A DNA stretch of 64,000 nucleotides from Blastobasis lacticolella (Eukaryota; Arthropoda; Insecta; Lepidoptera; Blastobasidae), in assembly GCA_905147135.1 (NCBI GenBank), contig LR990048.1, positions 17,964,563 to 18,028,562 on the forward strand, in the 5' to 3' direction. The position numbers were made by a program, and so were the translations under genes. Position 1 is the first letter of the stretch. Each line of letters opens with the position of its first letter. A model generated the notes under the pieces. It worked only from the letters and a program-made list of their open reading frames with translations, was not told the origin of the DNA and did not search any database. This document shows positions 1 through 9,994 of this stretch, one piece after another.

Positions 1-516
1 GATACCTTCTGCTTCTGCGTGACTAGATTGTTCAATGCATGTCTTATCATTACTGTGCTTTCGTTCATAGACTCAATTTTCTTTGACCACTTCACCATAC
101 GGTACTGTGCACTGTTCGAGGACGCTGACTTCATATCTTCCGTTACCCACTTGGCATATGTGATCTACGTGTTCTTCTGCATCTGTGTCTGGGTTTTTGG
201 CGCCATATTTTTGGCTATCATCCTCGGAAGTAGAAGCAGAAACCTTTTAACGTTCTTTGGTACAGCCTACATAGAGTTCCTAGTTCTGTATGCGGTCTCA
301 AATTTTGTTGCTTACGTCTTTCTTCTGATCAGAGTCGCGAAAATACCGGTTGTTTGTACGGATGTGGAGTACCTGGGTAGTGATCCCAGGTATTCGCTGC
401 TACTTTTGTATTACATGGGATTCATTGTCACATTCTTCAAATTAATATTTTGGATACACTCTTGTGCGGTTATAAATTCTTATCTGAAAGAGAAAGAAAA
501 TGTCGAAGGAAAATAA
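1..516 (+). CDS. Partial multi-pass membrane protein, C-terminal exon
   Basis: The frame is open from the first base of the window to a TAA at 514-516 (about 171 residues) with no convincing ATG near the left edge, so this is the 3' part of a gene that begins outside. Four long hydrophobic stretches can be seen: around LFNACLIITVLSF, YVIYVFFCICVWVFGAIF, TAYIEFLVLYAVSNFV and LLLLYYMGFIVTFFKLIFW. A short charged tail (KEKENVEGK) follows. A loop between helices 3 and 4 carries a cysteine. The even four-helix layout with short loops resembles small insect-specific membrane protein families, but I do not recognise the family. It has no TYxxxxxQF motif, so it is not a gustatory receptor of the type found later in the window. 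Coding seems real because the frame is long, hydrophobic and free of repeats. Confidence 0.6.
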   Translation, partial: DTFCFCVTRLFNACLIITVLSFIDSIFFDHFTIRYCALFEDADFISSVTHLAYVIYVFFCICVWVFGAIFLAIILGSRSRNLLTFFGTAYIEFLVLYAVSNFVAYVFLLIRVAKIPVVCTDVEYLGSDPRYSLLLLYYMGFIVTFFKLIFWIHSCAVINSYLKEKENVEGK

Positions 517-927
517 GGAATGACGTCTATTGTATTATTTTTATAAATTTTTCGTGTGTACTTTGAGTAATTACGAGTAAATGTTTCACTTTCAGTGGTC
601 TGTTGCTTTTATTATACTGCCAGCAACCTAATACAATGGGAAGACGTGACTATTAAGCCAGTTGCATATTGGTGTGACATTTCCATACGTACGCGCTTTA
701 CGAGCAGTAGCAGATTTACGAATCGTAACTGGTCTATGTAACGTAGCTCAGTGCTACGACACGAAGGGCACAATATAGGAGGAGAATATAGCACATATCT
801 CTGCCCCTCCAAGAGGTCATACAAGACGATTAATGTCTCTAAAGGCACCAGCTCTAGCTAGGGTATCCGTTCACCAGAAAATGAGGTGGAGCAAATCGAT
901 GATTCGCTTCTCTTACTACTATTTCTT
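517..927. other. Intergenic, no gene seen
   Basis: This is the 3' flank of the membrane-protein gene. I see no clear AATAAA signal and no coding sequence; a 78-residue minus-strand reading frame here has no recognisable features. Confidence 0.5.
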
Positions 928-1170
928 GACGACCTGAGTGATTCAGTTGGTTAACATGCAAGTCTGCCACGCAGAGGTCCCGGGTTCGAATCCCGGTCGA
1001 AAGAAATTGAAATTATTAATTTTAATATCTGTTATGGGCCTGGGTGTAGTATGTAAAATAAGAACGTATTTAAAAAAGTATTTAGGTAGTTTATCAGTTA
1101 TCTAACACCCATAACATAAGCTTTGCTTACTCTGGGGCTAGATGGCGCTGTGTGAATTTGTCCAAGCATA
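928..1170 (+). mobile_element. SINE-A, tRNA-headed, near full length
   Basis: The element starts with a tRNA-like head (GACGACCTGAGTG...) carrying a box B (GGGTTCGAATCCC, about 979-991). An AT-rich body follows and it ends with a tail containing CTAGATGGCGCTGTGTGAAT. The same head and tail recur at 4651-4882 and 23636-23854 in the opposite orientation, and the tail alone at about 7877 and 9938. The tRNA-like part is degenerate and joined to a constant body, so this is a SINE and not a tRNA gene. Confidence 0.8.
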
Positions 1171-2119
1171 TTTATTTTATATTTATTTATTCTCCAGATT
1201 TAGTGTGTTCGTCTGATTTAGTAGGTTCTGTCGAACAGCTAATCCGCCGAAACCAAGAATCTGCTTAATCCTAGGAACTGTGGAATAGCGAACCTGCCGA
1301 ATTCCGAACCTATCCAATCTAGAATCTGTCCTATACCGAATAAATGCTGGGTGGCTTGTTCAGCTAGTTATTCTTTAATGGCGATGTGTGACGGCACTAT
1401 GTGCAGAAGTTCAAACATGTATGTTATTCATGTACGTATTTCTGGCACATCGAGTCGTCACAATCATGGGCCGGTTCTAGGGGTCGCGGTGAACTACTCC
1501 TATATTCGGGGGATAGAATGCAGTACACAGGCGGTCGCAGTAAATGTATGCAGCACTATTTCGACGCTGTCATTTTGTTGTCAGTGACATCCCGGTCAAA
1601 GGCGTAGGAAGGGGGGGAGCCGGGTGGTTCGTGCCCACCCCAGAATGGTCTGGTGCCCACCCTAGGATAGGGTGCTCACTGGCTGTATATTGACGATTGA
1701 CTCGGCTTCATCGGCCACCTCAGGGGCCAGGCCCCCTCTAGACAATAGCCCTAGATACGCTAATGATCCCGGTTATAAGGAGGAGTTTGGGGATATAAAT
1801 GATAACTAGACGACAGCTGTATTTAGATTAACTTTACAAACAATAATCGTTGTAAATGACTCGGTAACTAATATTAAGAAGGTTGGTAGTTAGTAGGATA
1901 CACCGCACGATGACGGTGACAGATCTTTGATGACGGTGGAGCTGAAACGACTTAAACCCAACGGCTTATGCCGTGTTCCCGAGCGAAGTCGCTGAAGTCG
2001 CTCGACAGGTATGTGTCTGGGCGGTTTCAGCGCTTCGTCCTACTGCTATAACCTTCACCACCTTGCTATAACCACCCTATGGGTAGGTATACTCCATCGT
2101 AGGCTGACAGACAAATCAT
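1171..2119. other. Unique or decayed intergenic DNA
   Basis: No supported gene. Overlapping short frames at 1351-1607 have no conserved features. The stretch at 1610-1750 is GC-richer and looks like decayed repeat. Confidence 0.4.
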
Positions 2120-2460
2120 TATCATCATCTTGGCGTTAATGTTCCGGTTGTGCTTTCGAGCACGAGGGCCCGGGGTCCGCCTTGACCATGATCCAGGATA
2201 CGGCGATCAGGTAATAACAGTGGACCGACTGCCATCTGACATCCGTGACCCTGCTACCCGGGGAAACTGATCAGATTGGATCATGGTTATACTTCCAGTC
2301 GCCTGAATGTGCAGGTTTCATCACGATGTCTTCCCTCACCATAAGAGCATCGGTTACTAATGTATATAACTCAGAAAACAGTCATTGGTACATGGCTGCA
2401 GCGGGATTCGAACCAGGTACCTCTCGCTTACGAGTCGGATACTCAACCGCACGGACAAAT
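2120..2460 (-). mobile_element. SINE-B copy 1
   Basis: Minus-strand SINE. The right end is a tRNA-like head whose box B reads GGATTCGAACC on the plus strand (about 2403). The body contains the family-diagnostic plus-strand strings GGGCCCGGGGTCCGCCTTG and GACTGCCATCTGAC. The 3' end is ATCATCATCTTGGCGTTAAT at 2121-2140. It aligns along its length with copies at 3826-4166 and 21397-21764. Confidence 0.85.
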
Positions 2461-3517
2461 ACCTGACCATATTTTAAATTATTATCACACTCTGACAAAC
2501 AACATACATGCTCGAAACGACGCCCGACATGGGATGACCTTCTAGGAACAGTGCCAAATACCAAAGCTTCTAAGCAATTAATCTCTGCCAGGTGTCAATG
2601 TCAAGGCGTTGACCTTCCTATCAGGGATGGCATGGTTTACTACACTTAGAGGGTTTTGGCTTATGAGGAGCATATTACACATTATATACAGTAGAATAAA
2701 TATGCTTATATATTATGCCTATTTAGATAGGCAATATTGTGCACGTCCTATCGGCGTCTCGTGATCGCATCACACTTCCGAAGGCCTGCTGGAAGATATT
2801 TCTTTTAGAAATAAGTAGCGTTTCTTGTGACATTTATTACGTTTGCTTATCACACTTCTATAAATTGTATGTTAAATAAATTGTAGTACGAATCCCCTAT
2901 GAGGTATGGCAACACCCCTTCTTACTGCAGTAAAAACCAGGATCAAATATATAACGTCAACCCTTTTTCCCAGCTTTGAATTGGAAAAATAATTAACGAA
3001 ATCAAAACAAAATTCTTAAATAAAATATTTCTTATACATAATTCTTTCTTCTTACAATATTAGTAGTATGGACATATATTCCAGAACATTCTAACCTCAA
3101 GATAAACGACACAATTGTTCTGTAACTGGCACAGGCGGCAACTTCATTTAGCTTTAGGTACTTACACACACTGTATATAAACGTCTGCGTTAATTGTCAA
3201 CACCCTGTATACGCGTAGGAAGCCGAGAGGTGTTAAATTCACTGTGAAATTACTTGAGAGTTAAGAGAGCAAACTTGTAATTATTTTGCGCAAAAATAAA
3301 CATGAATTGTGGAGCTTTCTGTGAACAGAGGTTGTTCAGACTATTGTTTGGAACGTTGTTCATGTGAACATATGGTTCCTAGGCTCCTATTTTTGAATCG
3401 CTCGCATCCACGCAAGTGCTTTCGTATGCTACCTGTCTCATTTACACTCGTGGTAAGTTGCTAGAGATAAAAGAGACAAGTATTAGAAAGCGAGCATCCC
3501 GCGTGCTCTACCTATTA
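2461..3517. other. AT-rich intergenic DNA
   Basis: No coding region or clear repeat boundary seen. The sequence is AT-rich, with scattered short frames only. Confidence 0.4.
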
Positions 3518-3715
3518 CCTTTTTTTTATGTTATACGGCAGACAAACAGGCAATCGGGCCACCTGATGGAAAGTGGTCACCGCCGCTTATGGACATCAGC
3601 AACACCAGGGGAGTCACTAATGCGTTGGCCGCCTCTGAGGAGACCTCTAATATACCTCTTGAACGATCCCATGTCATAGTCCAAAGGAAACACTGTGGCT
3701 GGGAGCTCTTTTACA
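3518..3715 (+). repeat. Element D copy 1
   Basis: Starts after a T-run with TTATGTTATACGGCAGAC and contains CACCTGATGGAAAGTGGTCA and GGACATCAGCAACACCAGG. Related copies are at 5228-5578, 10976-11145, 18830-18995 (reverse) and 20518-20862. It has no coding capacity. The class (SINE or other non-autonomous element) is not settled by the sequence. Confidence 0.75.
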
Positions 3716-3825
3716 GTCATGATAATTTGCTAGAGTCAGCGAGCGCTCGTGTAGATGGTAGGGGTTCAAAAATTGGGCCCCTTGTGGTAAGCCGTAACTG
3801 TCGCCCATAATGAAACATCTACTAT

Positions 3826-4166
3826 CATCTTGGCGTTAATATCCAGGTTGTGCTCTCGCGCACGAGGGCCCGGGGTCCGCCTTGACCATGATCCAGGATT
3901 CGGCAGGTCAGGTAATTACAGTGGAGCGACTGCCATCTGACCTCCATGACCCTGCTACCAGGGCAACCTGACCAGATTGGATTATGGTTACACTTCCAGT
4001 CGCCTGAATGTGCAGGTTTCATCACGATGTTTTCCCTCACCATAAGAGCATCGGTTAGTGTTCAACTAATGTACATAACTCAGAAAACAGTCATTGGTAC
4101 ATGGCCGCAGCGGGATTCGAACCCGGGACCTCTGGCTTACGAGTTGCATACTCTAACCGCTCGGCC
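3826..4166 (-). mobile_element. SINE-B copy 2, full length with perfect target duplication
   Basis: A 341-bp minus-strand element flanked by a perfect 17-bp direct repeat, AATGAAACATCTACTAT, at 3809-3825 and 4167-4183. The tRNA-like 5' head is at the right (box B as GGATTCGAACCC, near 4113) and the 3' end at the left (CATCTTGGCGTTAAT). The intact duplication fixes both ends of the family and implies recent target-primed insertion. Confidence 0.93.
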
Positions 4167-4183
4167 AATGAAACATCTACTAT

Positions 4184-4245
4184 TCGCATATTATCGGGGT
4201 TGTTACCACGATTAGTATTGTGGTGTACCTCGCTATTTGCGTAAA
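4184..4245 (+). repeat. Fragment of fold-back element arm
   Basis: CATATTATCGGGGTTGTTAC and ATTAGTATTG match the arms of the fold-back element at 54580-55017, with several mismatches. It lies directly next to the SINE-B target duplication. Confidence 0.55.
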
Positions 4246-4279
4246 TAACCATAAAAGACTTTAAACCTATATTTACGAA

Positions 4280-4400
4280 AATTACGGTGCATTTAGGTTG
4301 CAGGTAATAAAATGCAGAACTGCAGTGTTATCACCATGAGGACTAAGATGAAATGCCTCATGCCTGTAATTGCGCTGGCTACTCTAAAAACAAAGTGTCG
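4280..4400 (+). repeat. Dispersed repeat F
   Basis: TTAGGTTGCAGGTAATAAAA followed by GATGAAATGCCTCATGCCTG. The same string pair occurs at 13436-13590 and, reversed, inside the Helitron-like element at 21010-21341. No coding capacity. Confidence 0.55.
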
Positions 4401-4429
4401 AAAATGTGCCACAAATGCTGTAATGTGTT

Positions 4430-4560
4430 CCCTGAGTACAATTCGAGCCCTTTCAAAGACAGAGTGAATTGGCTGTTCACTTAGTAATCAGGTATGTTCT
4501 GTCTTCGGGCGCATCGTCGCTTACCATTCAATGAGAAGGCGGTCAGTTATCTGACTAGTA
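4430..4560 (+). mobile_element. Jockey-like LINE 3' tail fragment
   Basis: Short decayed copy of the RT C-terminal tail seen at 9130-9360 and 31386-32572 (GAGTACAATTCGAGCCCTTT..., then GCGCATCGTCGCTTACCA and GGCGGTCAGTTATCTGAC). Frame is not maintained. Confidence 0.5.
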
Positions 4561-4650
4561 TAGGTAAAATGAAACTGCTATATCTTTTTCCTGGTCTAGG
4601 AAGGTCACAGCAGATTTTCGTTTAGGTTTTAGTAGTAATAATAATAATCG

Positions 4651-4882
4651 TGGACAAATTCACACAGCGCCATCTAGCCCCAAACTAAGCAAAAATTTTA
4701 CTATGGGTGGTAGCTAACTGATGTACTACTTATATATTTTTAAATACATACTTATTATACATAGAACACCCAGACCCGTAACAGTTTAAATTCATCATTT
4801 AATTTTCTGTCCGGCCGGGAATCGAACCCGGGATCTCTTGCGTGGCTGACTGGCATGTTGACCACTGAACCACTCAGGTCGT
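4651..4882 (-). mobile_element. SINE-A copy, near full length
   Basis: Reverse complement of the element at 928-1170. The tail (ACACAGCGCCATCTAGCCCC) is at the left. The tRNA-like head is at the right, with box B as GAATCGAACCC near 4820 and the terminal ACCACTCAGGTCGT. Confidence 0.82.
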
Positions 4883-5184
4883 AAAATTTCAAAGTAAAGT
4901 AGCCAGTCTAATAAAACAATCTGTCTGTCTGAATTATTAACTCCGAAATTACTAAAATAGGTAGCTACATTCTTCCTGTGTGCCGTGGTGTACTTTATGT
5001 CCCGGAAAAGTAATAGGCTCCCACCGGATAGTCGAATATTAGCAGTTTCTCGCACGCGGGTGAAAACCGCTGGACACCACTAGTAATAAATGATGAAACT
5101 TGTCTGTAAGAGTAATATATGTTGTTAACAGTTATACACTTGTTACATTTGGCCTATATTTAGAAGTAAAAAGCGTGAGAGTAA

Positions 5185-6257
5185 ATCAAAGTGGCCTCTC
5201 AACAGTAGGTCTTAAAATGAACATGGACATTTTTTTTTATGTCATACGGTGGGCAAACAGGCTAGCGGGCCACCTGATGGAGAGTGGTCACCACTGCCTA
5301 TTGACATTAGCAAAACCAAGAGTATCGCCAATGCGTTGCCCACCTCTATAACACGTTGCTCTGGCAGCAAAAAGGCAAATGCCCCTCCACTGCCAAAACC
5401 ACGGTTCCCCAAATCCCCACCCCATGGAGAGCTGGAAACCTTACTCACCGGCAGAAACACAATACTATTTAAAAGAGTTTTGTTTAGCTGCGGTATTCTG
5501 TAAAGTGGAGGTACTTCCCCAGTCGGGCGGCTCCTATTCGAACGGGGTACCCCGCTATGCCCTACCTCTCTCAATCTACATGACGAAAAGTATGTCAAAT
5601 GTCCATGTTTTGCCTACTTCAGTGATAATTAGACGCACTCCGCCTTGAAGTTGTTGACGACTATACATACCTAAGACAAATAGTCCAGCTAGGTTGGGCC
5701 AATTTCGAGAAAGAGGTCAATCGCCGAATCCATCTCGGTTGGGCAGCGTTCGGGAAGCTAAGCCATATATTTTCGTCCCAATTACCGCAGTGTTTCAAGA
5801 CGAAGGGTTTTAACCAATGTGTATTGCCAGTGATGACCTACGGAACAGGAACGTGGCCGCTCACTATGGGCCTTATAAGAAAGCTCACTGTTACCCAAAA
5901 GGCAATGGAAAGGGCTATGCTCCGAGTATCCTAGCGCGATAGAATCAGAAATGAGGAGATCCGCAAGCGAACCAAGGTCACAGACATAGCCCTAAGCCAT
6001 TTCCAGATTGAAGTGGCAGTGGGCAGCTGCCACTTCAGCTCGTAGAACAGATGGCTGATGGGGCAGTAAAGTTCTTGAGTGGCGATCACGTACCGGAAGA
6101 CACAGGGTGGGTAGGCCTCCTACAAGGTGGACCGACGACCTGGTAAAGATCGCAGGTACCAGCTGGATGCGGAAGACACAAGACCGGTCTTTGTAGAAAT
6201 CTCTGGAAGAGGCTTATTCCCAGCAGTGGGCGTCTTTCGGCTGATATGATGAAATCA
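5185..6257 (+). mobile_element. RTE-type LINE 3' fragment, interrupted by element D
   Basis: 5185-5227 and 5579-6257 together align with the C-terminal third of the RTE reverse transcriptase at 40730-41390 and, reversed, 47278-47960. Recognisable decayed peptides include the thumb region (NFEKEVNRRI...) and a tail corresponding to RRTGRWG...TRWTDDL. It ends with GGGCGTCTTTCGGCTGATATGATGA. Several stops and frameshifts make it non-functional. Confidence 0.8.
5228..5578 (+). repeat. Element D copy 2, inserted in RTE fragment
   Basis: About 350-bp copy that starts with a T-run and TTATGTCATACGGTGGGC, and ends near CCCCGCTATGCCCTACCTCTC. The RTE sequence continues on both sides; a short ACAT repeat flanks it. 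It is very similar to the copy at 20518-20862, so both ends can be inferred. Confidence 0.8.
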
Positions 6258-6404
6258 AAATGGAGTGTATTACTCATAAAATAAGATTCATTTTTGTATC
6301 ATAGCCTTTGAAAAGTAGAGCCACGGAAAATGTACCTTATTCTATGAGCAATACATTAATTTGGTCTCACGCTTTTTGCTTCTGAGTTTATTTAAAAGTA
6401 TAAG

Positions 6405-7190
6405 AGCATTAAAAAAATATATTCAAAATTTATTTATTGATTAGGACATTAAATATCTTTTTCAATTGTCGAAAAGGAGGAGTGTAGGAAAGTAGGAAGG
6501 AAGCACATACTGACACGTTGGCCGCCCCATGGCAGCAGCAAAACCACCCCACGCCAGTCACGACCGGACCGTGCCTGGCAATGCCAGGCAGAGCCGGACC
6601 GCGCTCAATATCTTTATATATATAATTCTTCTGTGAGTGTGTATGTCACTGAACTTCTCTCAAACGACTGGACCGATTTTGATGAAATTTTTTGTGTGTG
6701 TTCAAGGGGATCTGGGAATGGTTTAGATTCACAATTTTGATTAGATTCAATTAGATTCAAAATGGTCCAGAATGTTTTAGCTTATTAAAAAAAAGTTTGA
6801 AATTTTCAAATTAAAGACGTGTAGACAGGACAACGTCTGTCGGGTCCGCTAGTATTATATAAATATGTTTAGTAAAACTAAGAAAAACCACCTAAAACTA
6901 CAGCAAGAGTAAGTAAGTCCACCAAGGCAGCACCCGTTTACGAGTATAACGCAGGGCTCAGAGCGACCCGGCCCCCACGCCACCGCCAGACAGACTTTTA
7001 AGTGAGCGTGCATTACACATGCTGCATGTGATAGGTGGCTGGTCCCACCCTATTCTATCCTATCCCTACCCTACCCCTAGCTTACCCCTATCGTATTCTC
7101 CCACTGCCTTAATCCTACCCTACCACTACCTTAACCCTACCCTACCACTATCTTACGCCTACCCTACCACTATCCTACCCCTACTATAAT
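6405..7190 (+). repeat. Dispersed repeat E copy 1
   Basis: Begins TTTATTTATTGATTAGGACA, contains AGGAAAGTAGGAAGGAAGCA, and ends in a run of CCTACCC/CCTACCACT-like units (about 7040-7190). Related copies are at 43165-43390 and 59575-60075. The CCTACC run is not the insect telomere repeat and belongs to the element, since 59990-60065 repeats it. This copy is interrupted by a Helitron-like insert. Confidence 0.65.
6618..6852 (+). mobile_element. Helitron-like non-autonomous element
   Basis: Inserted inside repeat E, as shown by its absence from the copy at 59760-59790. It contains GGACCGATTTTGATGAAATT and ends GACAACGTCTGTCGGGTCCG followed by CTAGT. That is a small hairpin followed by CTAG, as at Helitron 3' ends. 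No coding capacity. The family assignment rests on this terminus and on general similarity to lepidopteran elements. Confidence 0.5.
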
Positions 7191-7614
7191 TAGTGCCAAA
7201 TGGATAGGCATCTGTGAACATTGATCTCTCGGTCAAAACTAATTTGTGAGTGAGTGATCGCAGCGATCGTTGCAATAATTTAAATAGTCTTATTCGTTAC
7301 AATTTAGTGAAATAGTTTTTAATAATTTTCAAATATTTTTTTGTCATTATGCCTAATATTGCCCGAGAAGTCAACGCATGCTATTGCCAATTCATTTGGC
7401 ACGAACTGTAAATAAATATTTCTAAGTATGACCATAGAGAGAAAAAAAAGTCAAAATAAGAATAAGGCTTGCGTTTATTTAGGTCAACGTATTAGCCTCG
7501 CCATCCAGCGAGGCAATGCGGTCAGCCAACACTTTTCCTAGGACTGGAGACCTCGGGCAAATTTATTATCGTTATGGGTTTTGTATAATTTAGTTTAGTT
7601 TTTTATATATTAGA
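7191..7614. other. Intergenic, nothing recognised
   Basis: AT-rich sequence without supported coding content or clear repeats. Confidence 0.35.
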
Positions 7615-7765
7615 CTAGCCAGGCAATTGACCGCCACCTTACCTGGTGGCTATGAAGATGAAGTGACGATGCCGCCTTAGATGGAGCATGCCTGTCTAGG
7701 AACAGCCTATTCTCTCGTAGCTTTGAAGGCGTCCAGATTATAATGATCAGGGGTCACACGCAGGC
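7615..7765 (-). mobile_element. Jockey-like LINE 3' tail fragment
   Basis: GCCAGGCAATTGACCGCCAC and TGTCTAGGAACAG match the 3' end of the element at 31386-32572 in the same minus orientation. It covers only the last ~140 bp. Confidence 0.7.
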
Positions 7766-7876
7766 AACTAGTTTTATTTAGTTAAAATTTGTATTCGGTA
7801 GTGTTTTGTTTACGTGAAATAAAAAATAATATTCATAAAAAAATAATAAGTTAAATAAAAATAAATAAATATTCGG

Positions 7877-7920
7877 GGACAAATTCACACAGCGCCATCT
7901 AGCCCCAAACTAAGCAAAGC
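7877..7920 (-). mobile_element. SINE-A tail fragment
   Basis: ACAAATTCACACAGCGCCAT then CTAGCCCCAAACTAAGCAAA; the tRNA head is missing. Confidence 0.65.
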
Positions 7921-8420
7921 TGAACCCTCAAAAGCAATACCTTCGCACCATAAGAACAGCAAATACCGCCCAAAACAACAACAGCTCAGCAACGCCGAAA
8001 TTATCTATTAGCAAAAACTTGGTTAACAAGATCACTTCGCGTTGCGGAGACCCTCCTAATTAGCAGTAAAATTGGAGGCAAATTAAGTGAAAATTACCAA
8101 CCACCTGTAGTTACATCGAGACGGGAGGAGATTAATTACGGAGAGCTATTCCGGAAATTTTTTCGCGCATCCATTTAGTGCCACCCCTCAGAGGTTTTTA
8201 CAACTTTATGAAGAGATATTCCAATTTGTCACCTGTTTGTTGGGACTTTAATTCAGTTTGCGAGATTCCGTTTGGGGTACGCTTTGTTTGTCTTTGAGAT
8301 GTTGGAGCTGAAATGTAAGTAACCGAATTTTAAAGCTGAAGTGTAAACAGTGTAGCGATTTCACCTTATACAGAGTGACTAGACCCCCCTATTAATATAT
8401 TAAAAGTATGGTAGGGGCTC
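7921..8420. other. Intergenic, nothing recognised
   Basis: No gene or clear repeat boundary seen. Confidence 0.35.
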
Positions 8421-8424
8421 AGGT

Positions 8425-8552
8425 CTCTTTGCTGGGCAAAGGCCTACACCAGAGATCTCATCAAAGACCAGTCCTGTGCCTTCCGCATCCAGCTGGTACC
8501 TGCAATCCGTACCAGGTCGTCGGTCCACCTTGTTGGAGGCCTACCCACGCCA
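8425..8552 (-). mobile_element. RTE LINE 3' terminal fragment
   Basis: CCGCATCCAGCTGGTACCTG and CAGGTCGTCGGTCCACCTTG match the 3' end of the RTE family (compare 47330-47420, same orientation). About 130 bp remain. Confidence 0.75.
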
Positions 8553-8905
8553 CGCCAGGTCTCTTTACTTACTGTTTACTACTTTACTCTGACAGTACTA
8601 TGCGATTAGAATAACAATACGACGAGCTGTTCACTTCAACTTTAGTCAAATAAGTGCTTGAGATGGATGATAAATAAAGTTACAGTGACTTTCTGTGATG
8701 GAATAACGTTAGACAATCACGTCATAACGAAAAGGACACACGATAACAAGAACTGTGATGGAACGTCAGTGTATTTTCATCAGCAGTTTCCCTATCGGTG
8801 GCATGTTAGGACAATAATGAACATGCCTCCGATACTAATGACACAAAACAGTAATAAGTGCCGGTGGTCGGTCATGATCACAGGCTGTGTTCTCGTGCAG
8901 TGGCC

Positions 8906-9062
8906 CTAGCACAAGTGTGTCCGCGACAAAGCTTGCGCCGCGAAAGAGCGTCTGTCTCTTTCTCTCAAAATAAATATCGTAAACTAAAACCGAAACGAAA
9001 GAGATTGCAATACCTATTTCGCGCTTTTTTTCGCTTATCGCACGCGAGAGCAACTTGTGCTA
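8906..9062. mobile_element. Short MITE-like element with 11-bp inverted ends
   Basis: CTAGCACAAGT at 8906-8916 is the exact inverse of ACTTGTGCTAG at 9052-9062. The 157-bp interior is non-coding. No target duplication is obvious, so the class is open. Confidence 0.45.
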
Positions 9063-9129
9063 GGCTTACAGTACGCAAGACTTTTTCTCACTTAATATTT
9101 TACAATGGCATGGCATATGGCAATGCCTG

Positions 9130-9360
9130 ATGATGATCCTATCCTTTCAGCTATCTGCACGAGCCGCTTTGGCTCGACCTTTATAATGCGTACGGCTAAG
9201 GAATGGAACGCGTTGCCTGCGAGTGTGTTTCCTGATCAATATAATCTTCAAGGCTAGAGTGAATAGGCTGCTGTTTAAAGACGGGAATGCTTCATTTTCG
9301 GCCACATCGTCACTTACCAACAGGTGAGATGCCGGTCAAATGCCTGTCTTGTCTAAATAT
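9130..9360 (+). mobile_element. Jockey-like LINE RT C-terminal tail
   Basis: Encodes a decayed version of the tail CTSRFSPTFIMRTAQEWNAL found in the element at 31386-32572, ending with GGTCAAATGCCTGTCTTGTC and a short A-rich tail. Opposite orientation to that copy. A frameshift follows CCTGATCAATATAATC. Confidence 0.7.
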
Positions 9361-9639
9361 AAAAAAATGATTCATTTGAAACCGTTTCAGTATACCCAAC
9401 ATGTAGACTTCCTTGGATTTACCGACGACTAAGTCGACTCGTTTTTAATTAAAATTGCGACGATATAAAGTGTTTTCATTCACTTACGTACCGCCTCAAA
9501 ATCTAATTTGCATTTTTAAAATATTTTCCTCAGTATTTTCACTCGAATTTCTTTTGAAACTTGGGTTTTTGTGAGAAACGACGGAGAAAGCTACAAAAAG
9601 AAAAAAAACATGCTCACCTGACGGGCAGCTGTAATATCC

Positions 9640-9800
9640 TTTAGCACTTGGATGAGGGCGTGGTTGTCAAACACTAACTCCAGCTGCTGTCAAAAGTGTC
9701 ACTTTACAATGGCTGATGGCGGCGTTAGTTTTGATTTCGGCAACGTACCAAAAGATCCTTGTAGGTCTATACCTCGTCACAGATCAAATTGCCATGGATG
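9640..9800 (+). repeat. Dispersed repeat G
   Basis: GATGAGGGCGTGGTTGTCAA, then CTGTCAAAAGTGTCACTTTA and CCAAAAGATCCTTGTAG. The reverse complement occurs in intron 1 of Gr-b (about 39820-39945) and Gr-c (about 56720-56840), so this is an interspersed element and not part of the receptor genes. Confidence 0.6.
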
Positions 9801-9937
9801 TAACCGTCACGTACCTCGTCAGTCTGCTAAAACAAAAGAACAGACGTGAATTTACACACCATGTGTGGCTAATTTTGCTTCAGTTTCGTAAGAAGTAACA
9901 TAATATAGCATTTCAATTCAATAGTTGTTTAATATTG

Positions 9938-9994
9938 CACCCATAACACAAGCTTTGCTTTAGGGTTAGATGGCGCTGCGTGAATAGACCAAGC
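9938..9994 (+). mobile_element. SINE-A tail fragment
   Basis: ACCCATAACACAAGCTTTGC and GGTTAGATGGCGCTGCGTGA match the 3' tail of the element at 928-1170; the head is missing. Confidence 0.65.

Noticed and set aside
928..1000. tRNA gene (box A and box B visible)
   Set aside because: The head is fused to a constant body and tail found at other sites, and the acceptor stem is not maintained: it is a SINE. The same applies near 4113, 4820, 12469, 17770, 21457 and 23784.
7040..7190. Internal telomere repeat (CCTAA-like)
   Set aside because: Units are CCTACCC/CCTACCACT, not CCTAA, and the same tract occurs at the end of repeat E at 59990-60065.
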